Of a stretch of DNA of 64,000 nucleotides, positions 27,457 through 35,482 are shown piece by piece. The notes beneath the pieces are model-generated. The model ran no database searches. It saw only the letters and a list, made by a program, of their open reading frames with translations, and was not told where the DNA came from. Location: NCBI RefSeq assembly GCF_963675585.1, contig NZ_OY776414.1, forward strand, positions 4,071,001 through 4,135,000, in the 5' to 3' direction. Made by a program: the position numbers and the translations under genes. Each line of letters starts with the position of its first letter. Within the stretch, counting starts at the first letter, position 1. This DNA is from an uncultured Draconibacterium sp. GTDB lineage: Bacteria; Bacteroidota; Bacteroidia; Bacteroidales; Prolixibacteraceae.

Positions 27457-28077
27457 TTAAATAAAATGCTTTGTAATAGAAGCTGGAACTCCAACAACCT
27501 GAACGTTGTCAGGAACATTTTTTGTTACTACTGCTCCAGCTCCAACCACAGCGTTCGCTCCAATCTTAACACCATCAATAATTATTGCTCCCATACCAAT
27601 GTATGATCCATCACCAATTTCACATCTACCTGCAATATTAGCTCCTGGCGAAATCGTCACATAATTCCCAATTTCTACATGGTGCCCAACGAGACAACCT
27701 CTGTTTACGATAACATGCTTACCTATTCTTGTTTTTGCGGCAATAATACTGCCTGCTCCAATCAAAGATCCTTCACTAATTTTAACAGAAGGAAATATTT
27801 GTGTTGAAGGGTGGATTAGAGTTGTAAAATTGTATCCTCTATTTTCAATAACTTTAATTATATGTTCTCTTTGAGGAGAACCTATTGCACAGAAGAATTC
27901 AACATTACGGTTTATTTTCTCAAGTTCATCAATCCAAATAATTGGAATTCCATTTAGCAAATATTCACATCTTTCTTTATTGACCCCTTCAATAAAAGCT
28001 TCAATTTTAAGATTACCAATTATCTGTATTATATCCTGAACTTCTTCTGCAAATATACCGGCACCAATAATGACCAT
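27457..28077 (-). CDS. NeuD/PglD-type sugar acyltransferase
   Basis: This 206-residue protein has an N-terminal Rossmann-like nucleotide-sugar-binding domain (MVIIGAGIFAEEVQDII) and a C-terminal left-handed beta-helix of hexapeptide repeats ([48 protein letters not shown]). VGHHVEIG at about residue 130 contains the catalytic-type His of PglD. Such enzymes N-acylate UDP-4-amino sugars or O-acetylate sialic acid. It is the first gene of the minus-strand cluster and lies 18 bp upstream of the BKACE gene. Confidence 0.83.
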   Translation of the reverse strand: MVIIGAGIFAEEVQDIIQIIGNLKIEAFIEGVNKERCEYLLNGIPIIWIDELEKINRNVEFFCAIGSPQREHIIKVIENRGYNFTTLIHPSTQIFPSVKISEGSLIGAGSIIAAKTRIGKHVIVNRGCLVGHHVEIGNYVTISPGANIAGRCEIGDGSYIGMGAIIIDGVKIGANAVVGAGAVVTKNVPDNVQVVGVPASITKHFI

Positions 28078-28190
28078 AGCTTTTATCCTTTATTCGTAAT
28101 TTAATTTTAATTGTACCTAAATTAGGTAAATGTATTCTACTATTGGCTAAGATAATATTTTCGTCTGGAACTATACATAGAACCTTCCGG

Positions 28191-28241
28191 CGCGAGTCTC
28201 CAGACTCGTGCACTTACCATATAGAAAACAGACTTAGTCTG
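28191..28241. repeat. RAYT-associated end repeat, type R1, copy 1
   Basis: It contains two hairpins, CGAGTCT-CC-AGACTCG (28193-28208) and CAGAC-TTA-GTCTG (28229-28241), joined by GTGCACTTACC. The same sequence, with few changes, is at 35031-35082 next to a decayed RAYT transposase. Confidence 0.85.
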
Positions 28242-28911
28242 AACAGAATTAAACCGGACAAATAGTTACAAAACTTTTCCCCTCGTAGCCATACGATTGC
28301 CGCGGTATAACTTTTCTCACAAATGTGGATACAATAGCACCATAGCATGTGGTACAAAATTATACAGCAGATGGAAAAGCCGGATCACATGAAATTTCAG
28401 GTGGAGTAATTTTTCGAAGTTTGTATAATCCTGCAACAATAGATATTATAATGCGCCTTTGCCTTATCAGGCCGATTCTACTCTTTGGTTTGGCCCAAAG
28501 AGTAGACAGAAAACCCAAGGCTGCGCCCGCTTCACTCGGAAAAGCTACGCGATGCCGGCTAAAATTCCTGAAACTCGTCGTACCTCCTCAAACAGCAGTA
28601 ATTTTTTAACGCCGACACCACTTGTTTTCCGGCTCACCGAACGAGGCCGAAGCTTCGAATAAGGTCTTTGGTTTGCCATCCCCAGATCAGAGGATCAGCC
28701 TCTTTTGGTCTTTATGATAGCGGAAGGCAAGGATCAAAAGCAGCCTGGATTTTTCTGCTTCGTCCCAATTGAATCGGGATGAAGGCCTGCGGCAGCAATT
28801 TTAAAATCGACTAAAGGTCAAATTGACGTTTAGTGTGCCCATGTACTTTTGATATATAAATATTCAAATCCACCTAATTTTACGGGTGAGCCCAAAAGCC
28901 TTTAACCGAAA
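28242..28911. other. Gene-free segment of foreign-looking DNA
   Basis: This stretch between the R1 and R2 repeats has no convincing gene. It looks richer in GC than its neighbours (for example GGCTGCGCCCGCTTC near 28520 and CGAACGAGGCCGAAGC near 28640). Frames of 67-86 codons at 28349 and 28459 overlap each other, lack domain signatures and end at random. It may be an eroded insertion; I recognise no RNA family. Confidence 0.4.
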
Positions 28912-28970
28912 AAGCAGACTTAGTCTGCTAATTTATTCGTTAGCGCTCAAGTCAGAAGACATGCACCAGG
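28912..28970. repeat. RAYT-associated end repeat, type R2, copy 1
   Basis: GCAGACTTAGTCTGC hairpin, then the conserved phrase AATTTATTCGTTAGCGC and a degenerate AGTC-AGAAGACA stem. It matches 35407-35464, the other end of the decayed RAYT element. Confidence 0.85.
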
Positions 28971-29072
28971 ATTGAAAAATACCTATAACACATATAACTT
29001 TTTTTTCTAAAATCCGCTAGCCCTTTATTCATCGTACTTTCAGGATTTGAAAAGCAAGGAGCATAAAACCAT

Positions 29073-29250
29073 CCCCCGGGGGCACACGATTATCCCCTGT
29101 TTTGGCAGGCCTTGCCCCTTGGGGCATAGAATTATCCCCTTGGGGCGCAAGCCATGCCCTTGTTTTCCCAATGCCGGCCCCTTGGGGCACACTTTAATCC
29201 CCTTGGGGCGCAAAGCAAATAAATAGGGGGGCAAGCTTTGCCCTCGGGGC
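29073..29250. repeat. Cluster of CCCCTTGGGG palindromes
   Basis: Perfect 10-bp palindromes CCCCTTGGGG occur at 29115, 29136, 29178 and 29199, and a CCCCCGGGGG at 29073, spaced by AT-rich linkers (ATAGAATTAT, CACTTTAAT). GGGG tracts continue to about 29292. The G-tracts could form quadruplexes or strong hairpins. A 70-codon frame on the minus strand (29040-29252) is only a by-product of the repeats. Confidence 0.75.
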
Positions 29251-29331
29251 ACGTTCTGAACAAATGGGGGGAAATAGGAATTTATAGGGGGAGAAAGGCA
29301 AAAATCACTTTCAAAAAGTGAAAAACAAACA

Positions 29332-29356
29332 AGCCATCTTGAAAAACAAGATGGCT
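29332..29356 (-). terminator. Terminator of the 118-residue gene
   Basis: A 9-bp stem GCCATCTTG/CAAGATGGC has an A5 loop. On the minus strand it is followed by TTGTTTGTTTTT. Confidence 0.75.
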
Positions 29357-29374
29357 TCTTTAAAAAGACGGTGA

Positions 29375-29731
29375 TTAAGCTTCGCCGGACGGTTTCACCG
29401 GCTTGCCATTTGACTTGCGCAGTTTCCGGAGCTCCTGAACCAATGGATGGTCTTTGCCCAGAAAACCGGCAACGATTTCTACGGTAGCCGAACCATCGTT
29501 GTAAGCCGTTTTTAGCGTTTGCATTGCTTCGCGGGTAGCAATTTTCGCAGCGGCTTTTGCATCGATTTGGCGACCTTCGGCATCGTCGGCAGCAGTTAGT
29601 TCAGTCTGTAGCTGAGTAACTTTTGCCGCCGGATCAAAACCTGCATCGGTAAGAAGCGTAGCATTTTGTTGCAGAATTGTAATCATCTGCGAAACAAAAT
29701 CGCGTTTTCCCGATTCATTCATTTTTGCCAT
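29375..29731 (-). CDS. Small helical protein of unknown function
   Basis: This 118-residue protein begins MAKMNESGKRDFVSQM and is Ala/Lys/Gln rich and predicted helical, with no signal peptide or membrane segment. QTELTAADDAEGRQIDAKAAAKIA suggests a coiled coil; DHPLVQELRKLRKSNGKP is a basic tail. I do not recognise an assigned domain, although similar small proteins seem common in Bacteroidota. Start, terminator and a structured leader are all present, so it is likely a real gene. It lies in a repeat-rich interval with no functional partner. Confidence 0.65.
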   Translation of the reverse strand: MAKMNESGKRDFVSQMITILQQNATLLTDAGFDPAAKVTQLQTELTAADDAEGRQIDAKAAAKIATREAMQTLKTAYNDGSATVEIVAGFLGKDHPLVQELRKLRKSNGKPVKPSGEA

Positions 29732-29768
29732 ATTGCAAAAGGGTTTAAGTTGAAAGATTTAAACTTTG

Positions 29769-29829
29769 GGTCACCTGTAAGCTTCTCACGGCGCAGGTGG
29801 CCTTTTTACCACACAAACCTTCGGGTTTG
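29769..29829 (-). promoter_or_regulatory. Structured leader upstream of the 118-residue gene
   Basis: Two hairpins precede the gene. One is a 9-bp stem GGTCACCTG/CAGGTGGCC (29769-29777 with 29794-29802, one G-T pair) followed on the plus strand by T5; the other is CAAACC-TTCG-GGTTTG (29814-29829), a plus-strand UUCG tetraloop form. They could terminate plus-strand transcription entering the gene, or act in its own 5' UTR. Confidence 0.4.
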
Positions 29830-30014
29830 CTATACATACACACCTTGTGCATGTGAACAGTTTGGGATTAAAATGTAAAAACGTTTAAAACAGCGTTAGA
29901 CGGGTTTTATGTGTTTTTGGTTTTTAACCTATCTGCAAATTATGAAAAATAGGAGTTCAAGTCAATTTGTTATTGAGCATATTTTACTTTTATTCACCAG
30001 CTGAGCGACCAGGA

Positions 30015-30296
30015 TTGAGCTGGTGATTTAACATCACCTGCTCAATGGATCCTATTTCTATTCACCAGCTGAACTTTAGTCAGCGGGTGAACAGATAGGA
30101 GGTTGAGCTGAGCCCAAGTCAACAGGCGAACAAGTAGAATGTTGAGCTGGTGACTAAAGATCACCTGCTCAATGGACCCTATTTCTATTCACCAGCTGAG
30201 CTTTAGTCAGCAGGTGAACAGGCAGGAGGTTGAGCTGAGCCGAAGTCAGCGGGTGAACAGCCAGGAGGTTGAGCCGAACCTAAGTCGGCAGGTGAA
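30015..30296. repeat. REP-like hairpin array, left of the RAYT gene
   Basis: It contains seven related 28-31 bp imperfect palindromes. Type A (TTCACCAGCTGA, 5-7 nt loop, TCAGCGGGTGAA) is at 30061-30091 and 30188-30218. Type B (TTGAGCTGGTGA, loop, TCACCTGCTCAA) is at 30015-30045 and 30142-30172. Hybrids beginning TTGAGC and ending GGTGAA or GGCGAA are at 30103, 30230 and 30269. Linkers repeat as ACAG-TAGGAGG and TGGACCCTATTTCTA. Alternation of the forms is a hallmark of REP/BIME arrays maintained by a RAYT transposase. Confidence 0.9.
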
Positions 30297-30374
30297 CTTC
30301 TCCTGCTCAACAATAGGCTGCAACTCTTTAAACAAATAAAAGAAAGCCGTATTTTTATAAAAAATACCTGTAAC

Positions 30375-31046
30375 ATGCAATTCGAACCCAACAACATTTA
30401 CCACATTTACAACCGGGGAAACAATTCCCAAAGAATATTTTTCATACGGGATAACTACTTATTTTTTCTGAAAAAGCTTCAGACATATATTACCCCATTT
30501 GCCGATATTCTGGCATGGTGTTTAATGCCCAATCATTTTCATTTAATGGTATATGTCAACCAAATTACAGTTTCAGTGAATTCACCCGGTTCTAGTAAGC
30601 AGGTGAGCGTAAGTCACCAGCTCACCGGGCACGGTTCAAGTGAGCAGGTAAGCTATAGTCACCAGCTCACTAAGCTCACTAAAGAGCGGTCGATAAATGA
30701 TTCCATTTCCATTTTACTTCGTTCGTATACAAGGGCAATAAACAACCAAGAGTCAAGAACAGGAAGTCTTTTTCAGCATCGAACCAAAGCCATTTGTATA
30801 AGCGATACCTCAGGAGTAACACCTGCATGGTTTCAAACAAATTATGGAACCATAATTAATGTGGATGATCCGGACAAGGCTTATCCTCAGAGCTGTTTTA
30901 ACTACATCCATATGAATCCTGTAAATGCAGGATTATCAAACAATCCGATAAATTGGGAATTTTCATCTTTCCCTGATTATTTTGGGATACGAAATGGCAA
31001 ACTGATCAATCGAGAGCGGGCTAATGAATTTGGATTGCACATTTAG
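30375..31046 (+). CDS. REP-associated Y1 transposase (RAYT) with REP-derived insert
   Basis: This 223-residue HUH/Y1 transposase has YHIYNRGNNSQRIFF near the N-terminus, the HUH motif in WCLMPNHFHLMV (His54 and His56), the candidate catalytic Tyr118 in LLRSYTRAINN, and YPQSCFNYIHMNPVNAGL at the C-terminus. RAYTs nick and mobilise REP hairpins. Residues 72-101 form two 15-residue repeats (GSSKQVSVSHQLTGH and GSSEQVSYSHQLTKL) encoded by two REP-like palindromes. The insertion lies between the HUH motif and the Tyr helix and keeps the frame open. REP arrays flank both sides. Confidence 0.9.
   Translation: MQFEPNNIYHIYNRGNNSQRIFFIRDNYLFFLKKLQTYITPFADILAWCLMPNHFHLMVYVNQITVSVNSPGSSKQVSVSHQLTGHGSSEQVSYSHQLTKLTKERSINDSISILLRSYTRAINNQESRTGSLFQHRTKAICISDTSGVTPAWFQTNYGTIINVDDPDKAYPQSCFNYIHMNPVNAGLSNNPINWEFSSFPDYFGIRNGKLINRERANEFGLHI
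30595..30670 (+). repeat. Two REP-like hairpins inside the transposase coding region
   Basis: Palindromes at 30595-30625 and 30640-30670 are 45 bp apart. Each has GTGAGC(A)GGT-type and TCACCAGCTCAC arms and matches type B units of the flanking arrays. Because 45 is a multiple of three, the frame is kept. Confidence 0.88.
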
Positions 31047-31054
31047 GTAATATA

Positions 31055-31385
31055 TTCACCAGCTGAGCTGAAGTCAGCAGGTGAACTGGCAGGAGGTTGA
31101 GCTGGTGATTTAAGATCACCTGCTCAATGGACCCTATTTTTATTCACCAGCTGAGCCGAAGTCAGCGGGTGAACAGATAGGAGGTTGAGCTGAGTCCAAG
31201 TCAGCGGGTGAACTGGTAGGAGAATGAGCTGGTGACTATGGCTCACCTGCTCAATGCCAGCGCTCGGGCATTTTTATTCACCAGCTGAGCCGAAGTCAGC
31301 GGGTGAACAGATAGAAGGTTGAGCTGAGCCCAAGTCAGCGGGTGAACAGGTAGAAGGTTGAGCTGAACTTTAGTCAGCGGGTGAA
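31055..31385. repeat. REP-like hairpin array, right of the RAYT gene
   Basis: Eight palindromes of the same two types as the left array: type A at 31055, 31143 and 31277; type B at 31097 and 31225; hybrids at 31185, 31319 and 31358. Units are 28-31 bp with 10-20 bp linkers. No spacers of uniform length and no cas genes are present. Confidence 0.9.
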
Positions 31386-31389
31386 CAGG

Positions 31390-31485
31390 TAGGAGTGAAA
31401 AACACAGCACGATATCAAGCTGTTTATTTGCCCTTGTATAAAATGCTTGTATTGACTCAGGCAATAAAGTACCATCCCTAACCAA
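31390..31485 (-). pseudogene. Fragment of a second RAYT-like transposase
   Basis: On the minus strand the frame reads ESIQAFYTRANKQLDIVLCF. It resembles LLRSYTRAINNQESRTGSLF of the intact RAYT around the catalytic Tyr, and both DNAs share TACAAGGGCAA. It is cut off by the REP array. It is too short for a firm call. Confidence 0.45.
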
Positions 31486-31554
31486 AACAAAATGTATACT
31501 TTTTTATACCTTAGCGCGGCGAATATTTTTCCACAACACATTAACAAAACAAAA

Positions 31555-32715
31555 ATGACAAAAAAAACAGCTTTAATAACAGGAATTACCGGACAGGACG
31601 GAGGTTATCTTGCTGAATACCTGTTAAAAAAAGGATACATTGTGCACGGTGTAAAACGTCGTGCTTCATTATTTAATACCGATCGCATCGACCATTTGTA
31701 CCAGGATCCCCACGTGGAGAATCGTAATTTTATTCTTCATTACGGCGATCTGACCGATAGCATGAACATAACCAAAATTATTCAGGAGGTTCAGCCCGAT
31801 GAAATATATAACCTGGCAGCAATGAGCCATGTAAAAGTAAGTTTTGATACTCCTGAATACACTGCCAATGCAGACGGTATTGGCATGTTGCGTATTTTGG
31901 AAGCGGTACGTTTACTCGGGCTAACAAATAAAACAAGAATTTACCAGGCTTCAACCTCCGAATTATACGGGTTGGTACAAGAAGTGCCGCAAAAAGAAAC
32001 AACTCCCTTTTATCCCCGCTCTCCGTATGCGGTGGCAAAAATGTATGCTTACTGGATTACTGTAAATTATCGCGAAGCTTATAATATGCACGCCAGCAAT
32101 GGAATTCTGTTTAATCACGAAAGCCCGCAACGTGGCGAAACCTTTGTTACCCGAAAAGTAACCCGGGCTTTATCGAAAATTGCAATGGGCCTGCAAGACA
32201 AAGTATTTATGGGAAACCTGAGCAGTAAGCGCGACTGGGGGCATGCAAAAGATTACGTCCGTGCAATGCACCTTATCCTGCAACACGATCAACCCTCTGA
32301 TTACGTTATCGCAACAGGTATAACAACAACCATTCGCGATTTTATAAAACTGGCAGCTCAAGAAATTGGCCTCGAAATACAATTTTCAGGCGAAGGAATA
32401 AATGAAACCGGTTTTTTAGCTTCAATCGATGAATCATTATTCAACAAAAAGGTTGGAGAAAAATTCGCAGAAAACATCAAACAAAAACTTAAGGAAAAAA
32501 CACCCATCGTTGGTGTAGACCCCGCATATTTCAGACCTACAGAAGTTGATTTATTAATTGGAGATGCCAGTAGAGCCAAAACAGAACTGGGTTGGGAACC
32601 GGAGTATAACCTTCAGGCGCTTATAGCCGACATGATGCAAAGCGATATTAAACTAATGAAAAAAGAAAGTTACCTGAGGGAAGGTGGCTTTGAAATATTA
32701 AACTATTTTGAATAA
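31555..32715 (+). CDS. gmd: GDP-mannose 4,6-dehydratase
   Basis: This 386-residue short-chain dehydrogenase makes GDP-4-keto-6-deoxy-D-mannose, the first step to GDP-L-fucose. It shows the NADP-binding [16 protein letters not shown] (about 9-24), [15 protein letters not shown], the ASTSELYG active-site segment and the [15 protein letters not shown] catalytic YxxxK. The ATG at 31555 is chosen because a frame-open ATG 63 bp earlier would add 21 residues before the Rossmann strand. The stop codon overlaps the next start by one base (TAATG), indicating coupling with the nucleotidyltransferase gene and fcl. Confidence 0.97.
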   Translation: MTKKTALITGITGQDGGYLAEYLLKKGYIVHGVKRRASLFNTDRIDHLYQDPHVENRNFILHYGDLTDSMNITKIIQEVQPDEIYNLAAMSHVKVSFDTPEYTANADGIGMLRILEAVRLLGLTNKTRIYQASTSELYGLVQEVPQKETTPFYPRSPYAVAKMYAYWITVNYREAYNMHASNGILFNHESPQRGETFVTRKVTRALSKIAMGLQDKVFMGNLSSKRDWGHAKDYVRAMHLILQHDQPSDYVIATGITTTIRDFIKLAAQEIGLEIQFSGEGINETGFLASIDESLFNKKVGEKFAENIKQKLKEKTPIVGVDPAYFRPTEVDLLIGDASRAKTELGWEPEYNLQALIADMMQSDIKLMKKESYLREGGFEILNYFE

Positions 32716-33890
32716 TGACCGGCAAAGCTACTACTTCTTCCAAAAAAATATTTGTTTCGGGTTGTTACGATCTGCTACATAGCGGACATGTGGCATTTTT
32801 TAAAGAAGCCTCTCAGTACGGGGAACTCTACGTTGGCCTGGGATCTGATGCCACTGTTGAGAGTTTGAAAGGAAGAAAAACCATTAACAGCGAACAGGAG
32901 CGTTTGTATATGGTAAAATCGATAAAATATGTGCACGATGCATTTATTAATAGCGGCAGCGGAATCATGGATTTTGAAGAGGAACTCAGGGAGCTGCAGC
33001 CAGATTATTTTGTGGTAAATGAAGATGGATTTTCGCCGGCAAAAAAAACATTTTGCGATGCACTGGGAATTGAATTAAAAGTTCTGGAACGGATTCCGGA
33101 TGCAGGTTTACCAACGCGTTCCACAACAGCACTTCGCTCTTCTGACAACTGCACACTTCCTTATCGTATTGATCTTGCCGGAACATGGATAGACCAGCCT
33201 TATGTCTCAAAGTATCATCCGGGATGGGCCATTACTCTGTCGCTTGAACCAATTGTTGAATACAACGAACGATGTGGCATGAGCACCTCAACGCGCAATG
33301 CCGCAAAAAAAATGTGGCCGTATAATCTGCCTCTTGAAAAACCACAAAAATTAGCAGAAATACTTTTCCGTTTTGAGAATTCTCCCGGTTCAACACTTGT
33401 TTCAGGAGCACAGGATGCCATTGGTATTTGTATGCCGGGCCTTGTTCGACACTATTATGACAATGCCTACTGGCCAAAACAATTTGAAACAGTTGACCGC
33501 GAGGATATCCTTGACTGGCTGGAAAATCACCTTTTTATGGTTTTGCTATGGCCGCGTCCGGATAAATTAGATCTGCTAAAAGAAACTTATATTAATAAAG
33601 AAAACGTTGAAAAACTGGCCAATGCAGCGGAAGGTGCATGGGAAGCCATTCTTAAAAAAGACTTAACCGGTTTTGCGAAATATTTCAAAGAATCATTTAA
33701 TGCTCAAACCACCATGTTTCCTGCAATGATGAATGATGATATCAATGAAGCATTAAAAAATTACAAAAATGACGCACTCGCCTGGAAACTTGCAGGCGCC
33801 GGAGGCGGAGGATATTTAATACTTTTGGCTGAGAAACGTCCAAAAGATGCCATGAAAATAAAAATTAGAAGAAGAGGTAGCGATTTGTAA
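32715..33890 (+). CDS. Nucleotidyltransferase fused to a GHMP-kinase-like domain
   Basis: This 391-residue two-domain protein has a cytidylyltransferase-type half (about 10-140) with GCYDLLHSGHVAFF, the HxGH active site, and the family's VGLGSD and KGRK segments. The C-terminal half starts CTLPYRIDLAGTWIDQ, like GHMP kinase motif 1, and ends LAWKLAGAGGGGYLILL, like motif 3; motif 2 is a non-canonical PGSTLVSGAQDAIG. It lies between gmd and fcl, so a role in fucose or heptose-type sugar activation, analogous to the bifunctional Fkp, is an inference. The altered motif 2 makes kinase activity uncertain. Confidence 0.78.
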   Translation: MTGKATTSSKKIFVSGCYDLLHSGHVAFFKEASQYGELYVGLGSDATVESLKGRKTINSEQERLYMVKSIKYVHDAFINSGSGIMDFEEELRELQPDYFVVNEDGFSPAKKTFCDALGIELKVLERIPDAGLPTRSTTALRSSDNCTLPYRIDLAGTWIDQPYVSKYHPGWAITLSLEPIVEYNERCGMSTSTRNAAKKMWPYNLPLEKPQKLAEILFRFENSPGSTLVSGAQDAIGICMPGLVRHYYDNAYWPKQFETVDREDILDWLENHLFMVLLWPRPDKLDLLKETYINKENVEKLANAAEGAWEAILKKDLTGFAKYFKESFNAQTTMFPAMMNDDINEALKNYKNDALAWKLAGAGGGGYLILLAEKRPKDAMKIKIRRRGSDL

Positions 33891-33909
33891 ACACCTGAAT
33901 AAATTCAGA

Positions 33910-35001
33910 ATGAACAAACAATCAAAAATATACATTGCCGGACACATGGGATTAGTCGGCTCGGCAATCTGGCAAAACCTTAAAGAGAAAGGATATACCC
34001 AGTTAATTGGCAAGACTCGGAAAGAGCTTGACCTTTTGGACCCGAAAGCCGTAGAACGTTTTTTTACTGAAGAGAAGCCGGAATATGTATTTGTTGCCGC
34101 AGCAAAAGTTGGAGGTATTGTTGCGAACAACAAGTATCGGGGTCAGTTTTTATATGAAAACCTGATGATCCAAAACAATATCATTCATCAAGCCTATTTA
34201 AATCAGGTAAAGAAGTTGTTGTTTTTAGGAAGTACATGTATTTATCCGCGCGAAGCACCACAACCTATGCCTGAAAACTGTCTTCTGACTTCGCCATTGG
34301 AATACACAAACGAACCCTATGCCATTGCCAAAATTGCAGGTATAAAAATGTGTGAGAGTTACAATATTCAATATGGAACAAACTTTTTGAGCGTAATGCC
34401 CACTAATCTTTATGGCCCTAATGATAATTTTGACCTGGAGAAATCTCATGTTCTCCCTGCCTTAATTCGGAAAATACATCTTGGGAAATGCCTTGAAGAC
34501 AAAAACTGGAATGCGATACGAAAAGACTTAGATCAAAATCCGATCGGAGAAACTGATGGTAATTCAACGGAAGAAGAGATCCTGAAAAAACTCAGCCACT
34601 TTGGAATTACATTACAATCTGAAAGTCAACAATCTTCAATTGAAATATGGGGATCGGGAAAACCAATGCGCGAATTTCTGTGGAGCGAAGATATGGCAGA
34701 TGCTTGTGTATTTGTAATGGAAAATGTTAGTTTCAATGATTTAACGACACAATCAGTAAAAAATGAAATCCGAAATACACATATAAATATAGGAACCGGG
34801 AAAGAAATCAGTATTAAAGACCTGGCCGAACTGATAAAACAAAAAGTTGGATTTAAAGGTCAATTCATTTTCAATACCACAAAACCTGATGGGACAATGA
34901 AAAAATTAACCAATCCCCAAAAGATTCACGCCTTGGGCTGGCATCATTCGATTGAAATCGACGAGGGCATCGATCGAATGTATAATTGGTATTGCAGGTA
35001 G
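33910..35001 (+). CDS. fcl: GDP-L-fucose synthase
   Basis: This 363-residue NADPH-dependent epimerase/reductase converts GDP-4-keto-6-deoxymannose to GDP-L-fucose. It has IYIAGHMGLVGSAIW (about 7-21), AAAKVGGI, the STCIYPREAPQPMPE active-site loop and EPYAIAKIAGIKMCE (YxxxK). A charged insert of about 40 residues after GKCLEDKNW is also seen in many Bacteroidota homologs, making the protein longer than the E. coli form (about 320). It lies 19 bp after the fusion gene and ends the operon. Confidence 0.96.
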   Translation: MNKQSKIYIAGHMGLVGSAIWQNLKEKGYTQLIGKTRKELDLLDPKAVERFFTEEKPEYVFVAAAKVGGIVANNKYRGQFLYENLMIQNNIIHQAYLNQVKKLLFLGSTCIYPREAPQPMPENCLLTSPLEYTNEPYAIAKIAGIKMCESYNIQYGTNFLSVMPTNLYGPNDNFDLEKSHVLPALIRKIHLGKCLEDKNWNAIRKDLDQNPIGETDGNSTEEEILKKLSHFGITLQSESQQSSIEIWGSGKPMREFLWSEDMADACVFVMENVSFNDLTTQSVKNEIRNTHINIGTGKEISIKDLAELIKQKVGFKGQFIFNTTKPDGTMKKLTNPQKIHALGWHHSIEIDEGIDRMYNWYCR

Positions 35002-35030
35002 AACGTCTATTTTTCCGGATACCTCCTCTA

Positions 35031-35082
35031 GCGCGAGTCTCCAGACTCGTGCACTTACCCAATAGAAATCAGACTTAGTCTG
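35031..35082. repeat. RAYT-associated end repeat, type R1, copy 2
   Basis: Same two hairpins and linker as at 28191-28241 (CGAGTCT-CC-AGACTCG, then CAGAC-TTA-GTCTG). It marks one end of the decayed RAYT element. Confidence 0.88.
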
Positions 35083-35344
35083 AGTAATAAGCTGAACAGC
35101 TGTGAATTTCTTTAGATCCCGCAATATATCACTGAGCTTAGAATCGATAGTACTGCTTCAAACCAAGTGAACATGATTGGTCATAAGTACCCATGCAGAA
35201 TTAATTAATGCTTTATTGGCGCACATTAATTCAATGATTTACAAACAATTTTGCGATAGCAGTCGCGTGTAAAAATATCGACCCACTGAACAGTTGAGAA
35301 AGTAATAAAATAGATTGCCTCGGGATTGTGGATTTCGTGCTCAT
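35083..35344 (-). pseudogene. Decayed RAYT (Y1) transposase
   Basis: Reading the minus strand with frame corrections gives IYFITFSTVQWVDIFTRDCYRKIV, then KALINSAWVLMTNHVHLV (the HUH motif), then STIDSKLSDILRDLKKFTAVQLI. These are the consecutive landmarks of a Bacteroidota RAYT of a different subgroup from the intact one. At least two frameshifts and stop codons (TAA after SLN, TGA after HVHLV) interrupt it, and the C-terminal part is missing. R1 and R2 repeats flank it. Confidence 0.85.
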
Positions 35345-35406
35345 GGAGTATATTTTTTCTTGAAGGTACAAAAACATACCGCGAATGGGAAGCCCTGGAA
35401 TTACTA

Positions 35407-35464
35407 GGCAGACTAAGTCTGCCAATTTATTCGTTAGCGCACAAGTCTGAAGACTTGCGCCAGG
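35407..35464. repeat. RAYT-associated end repeat, type R2, copy 2
   Basis: GGCAGACTAAGTCTGCC hairpin, AATTTATTCGTTAGCGC, and a second stem AAGTCT-GA-AGACTT. It matches 28912-28970. Confidence 0.88.
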
Positions 35465-35482
35465 AATGTGTAAGTAGTACTT

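Noticed and set aside
28349-28662. Two overlapping frames of 86 and 67 codons
   Set aside because: They overlap in different frames in a GC-rich, gene-free stretch and show no domain or start signals.
29040-29252. A 70-codon frame rich in PKG and CPKG
   Set aside because: It is only the translation of the CCCCTTGGGG repeats, with no start context or family.
30015-31385. Possible CRISPR array
   Set aside because: The repeats are variable palindromes of two types with 10-20 bp linkers, no uniform spacers and no cas genes; a RAYT transposase sits in the middle.
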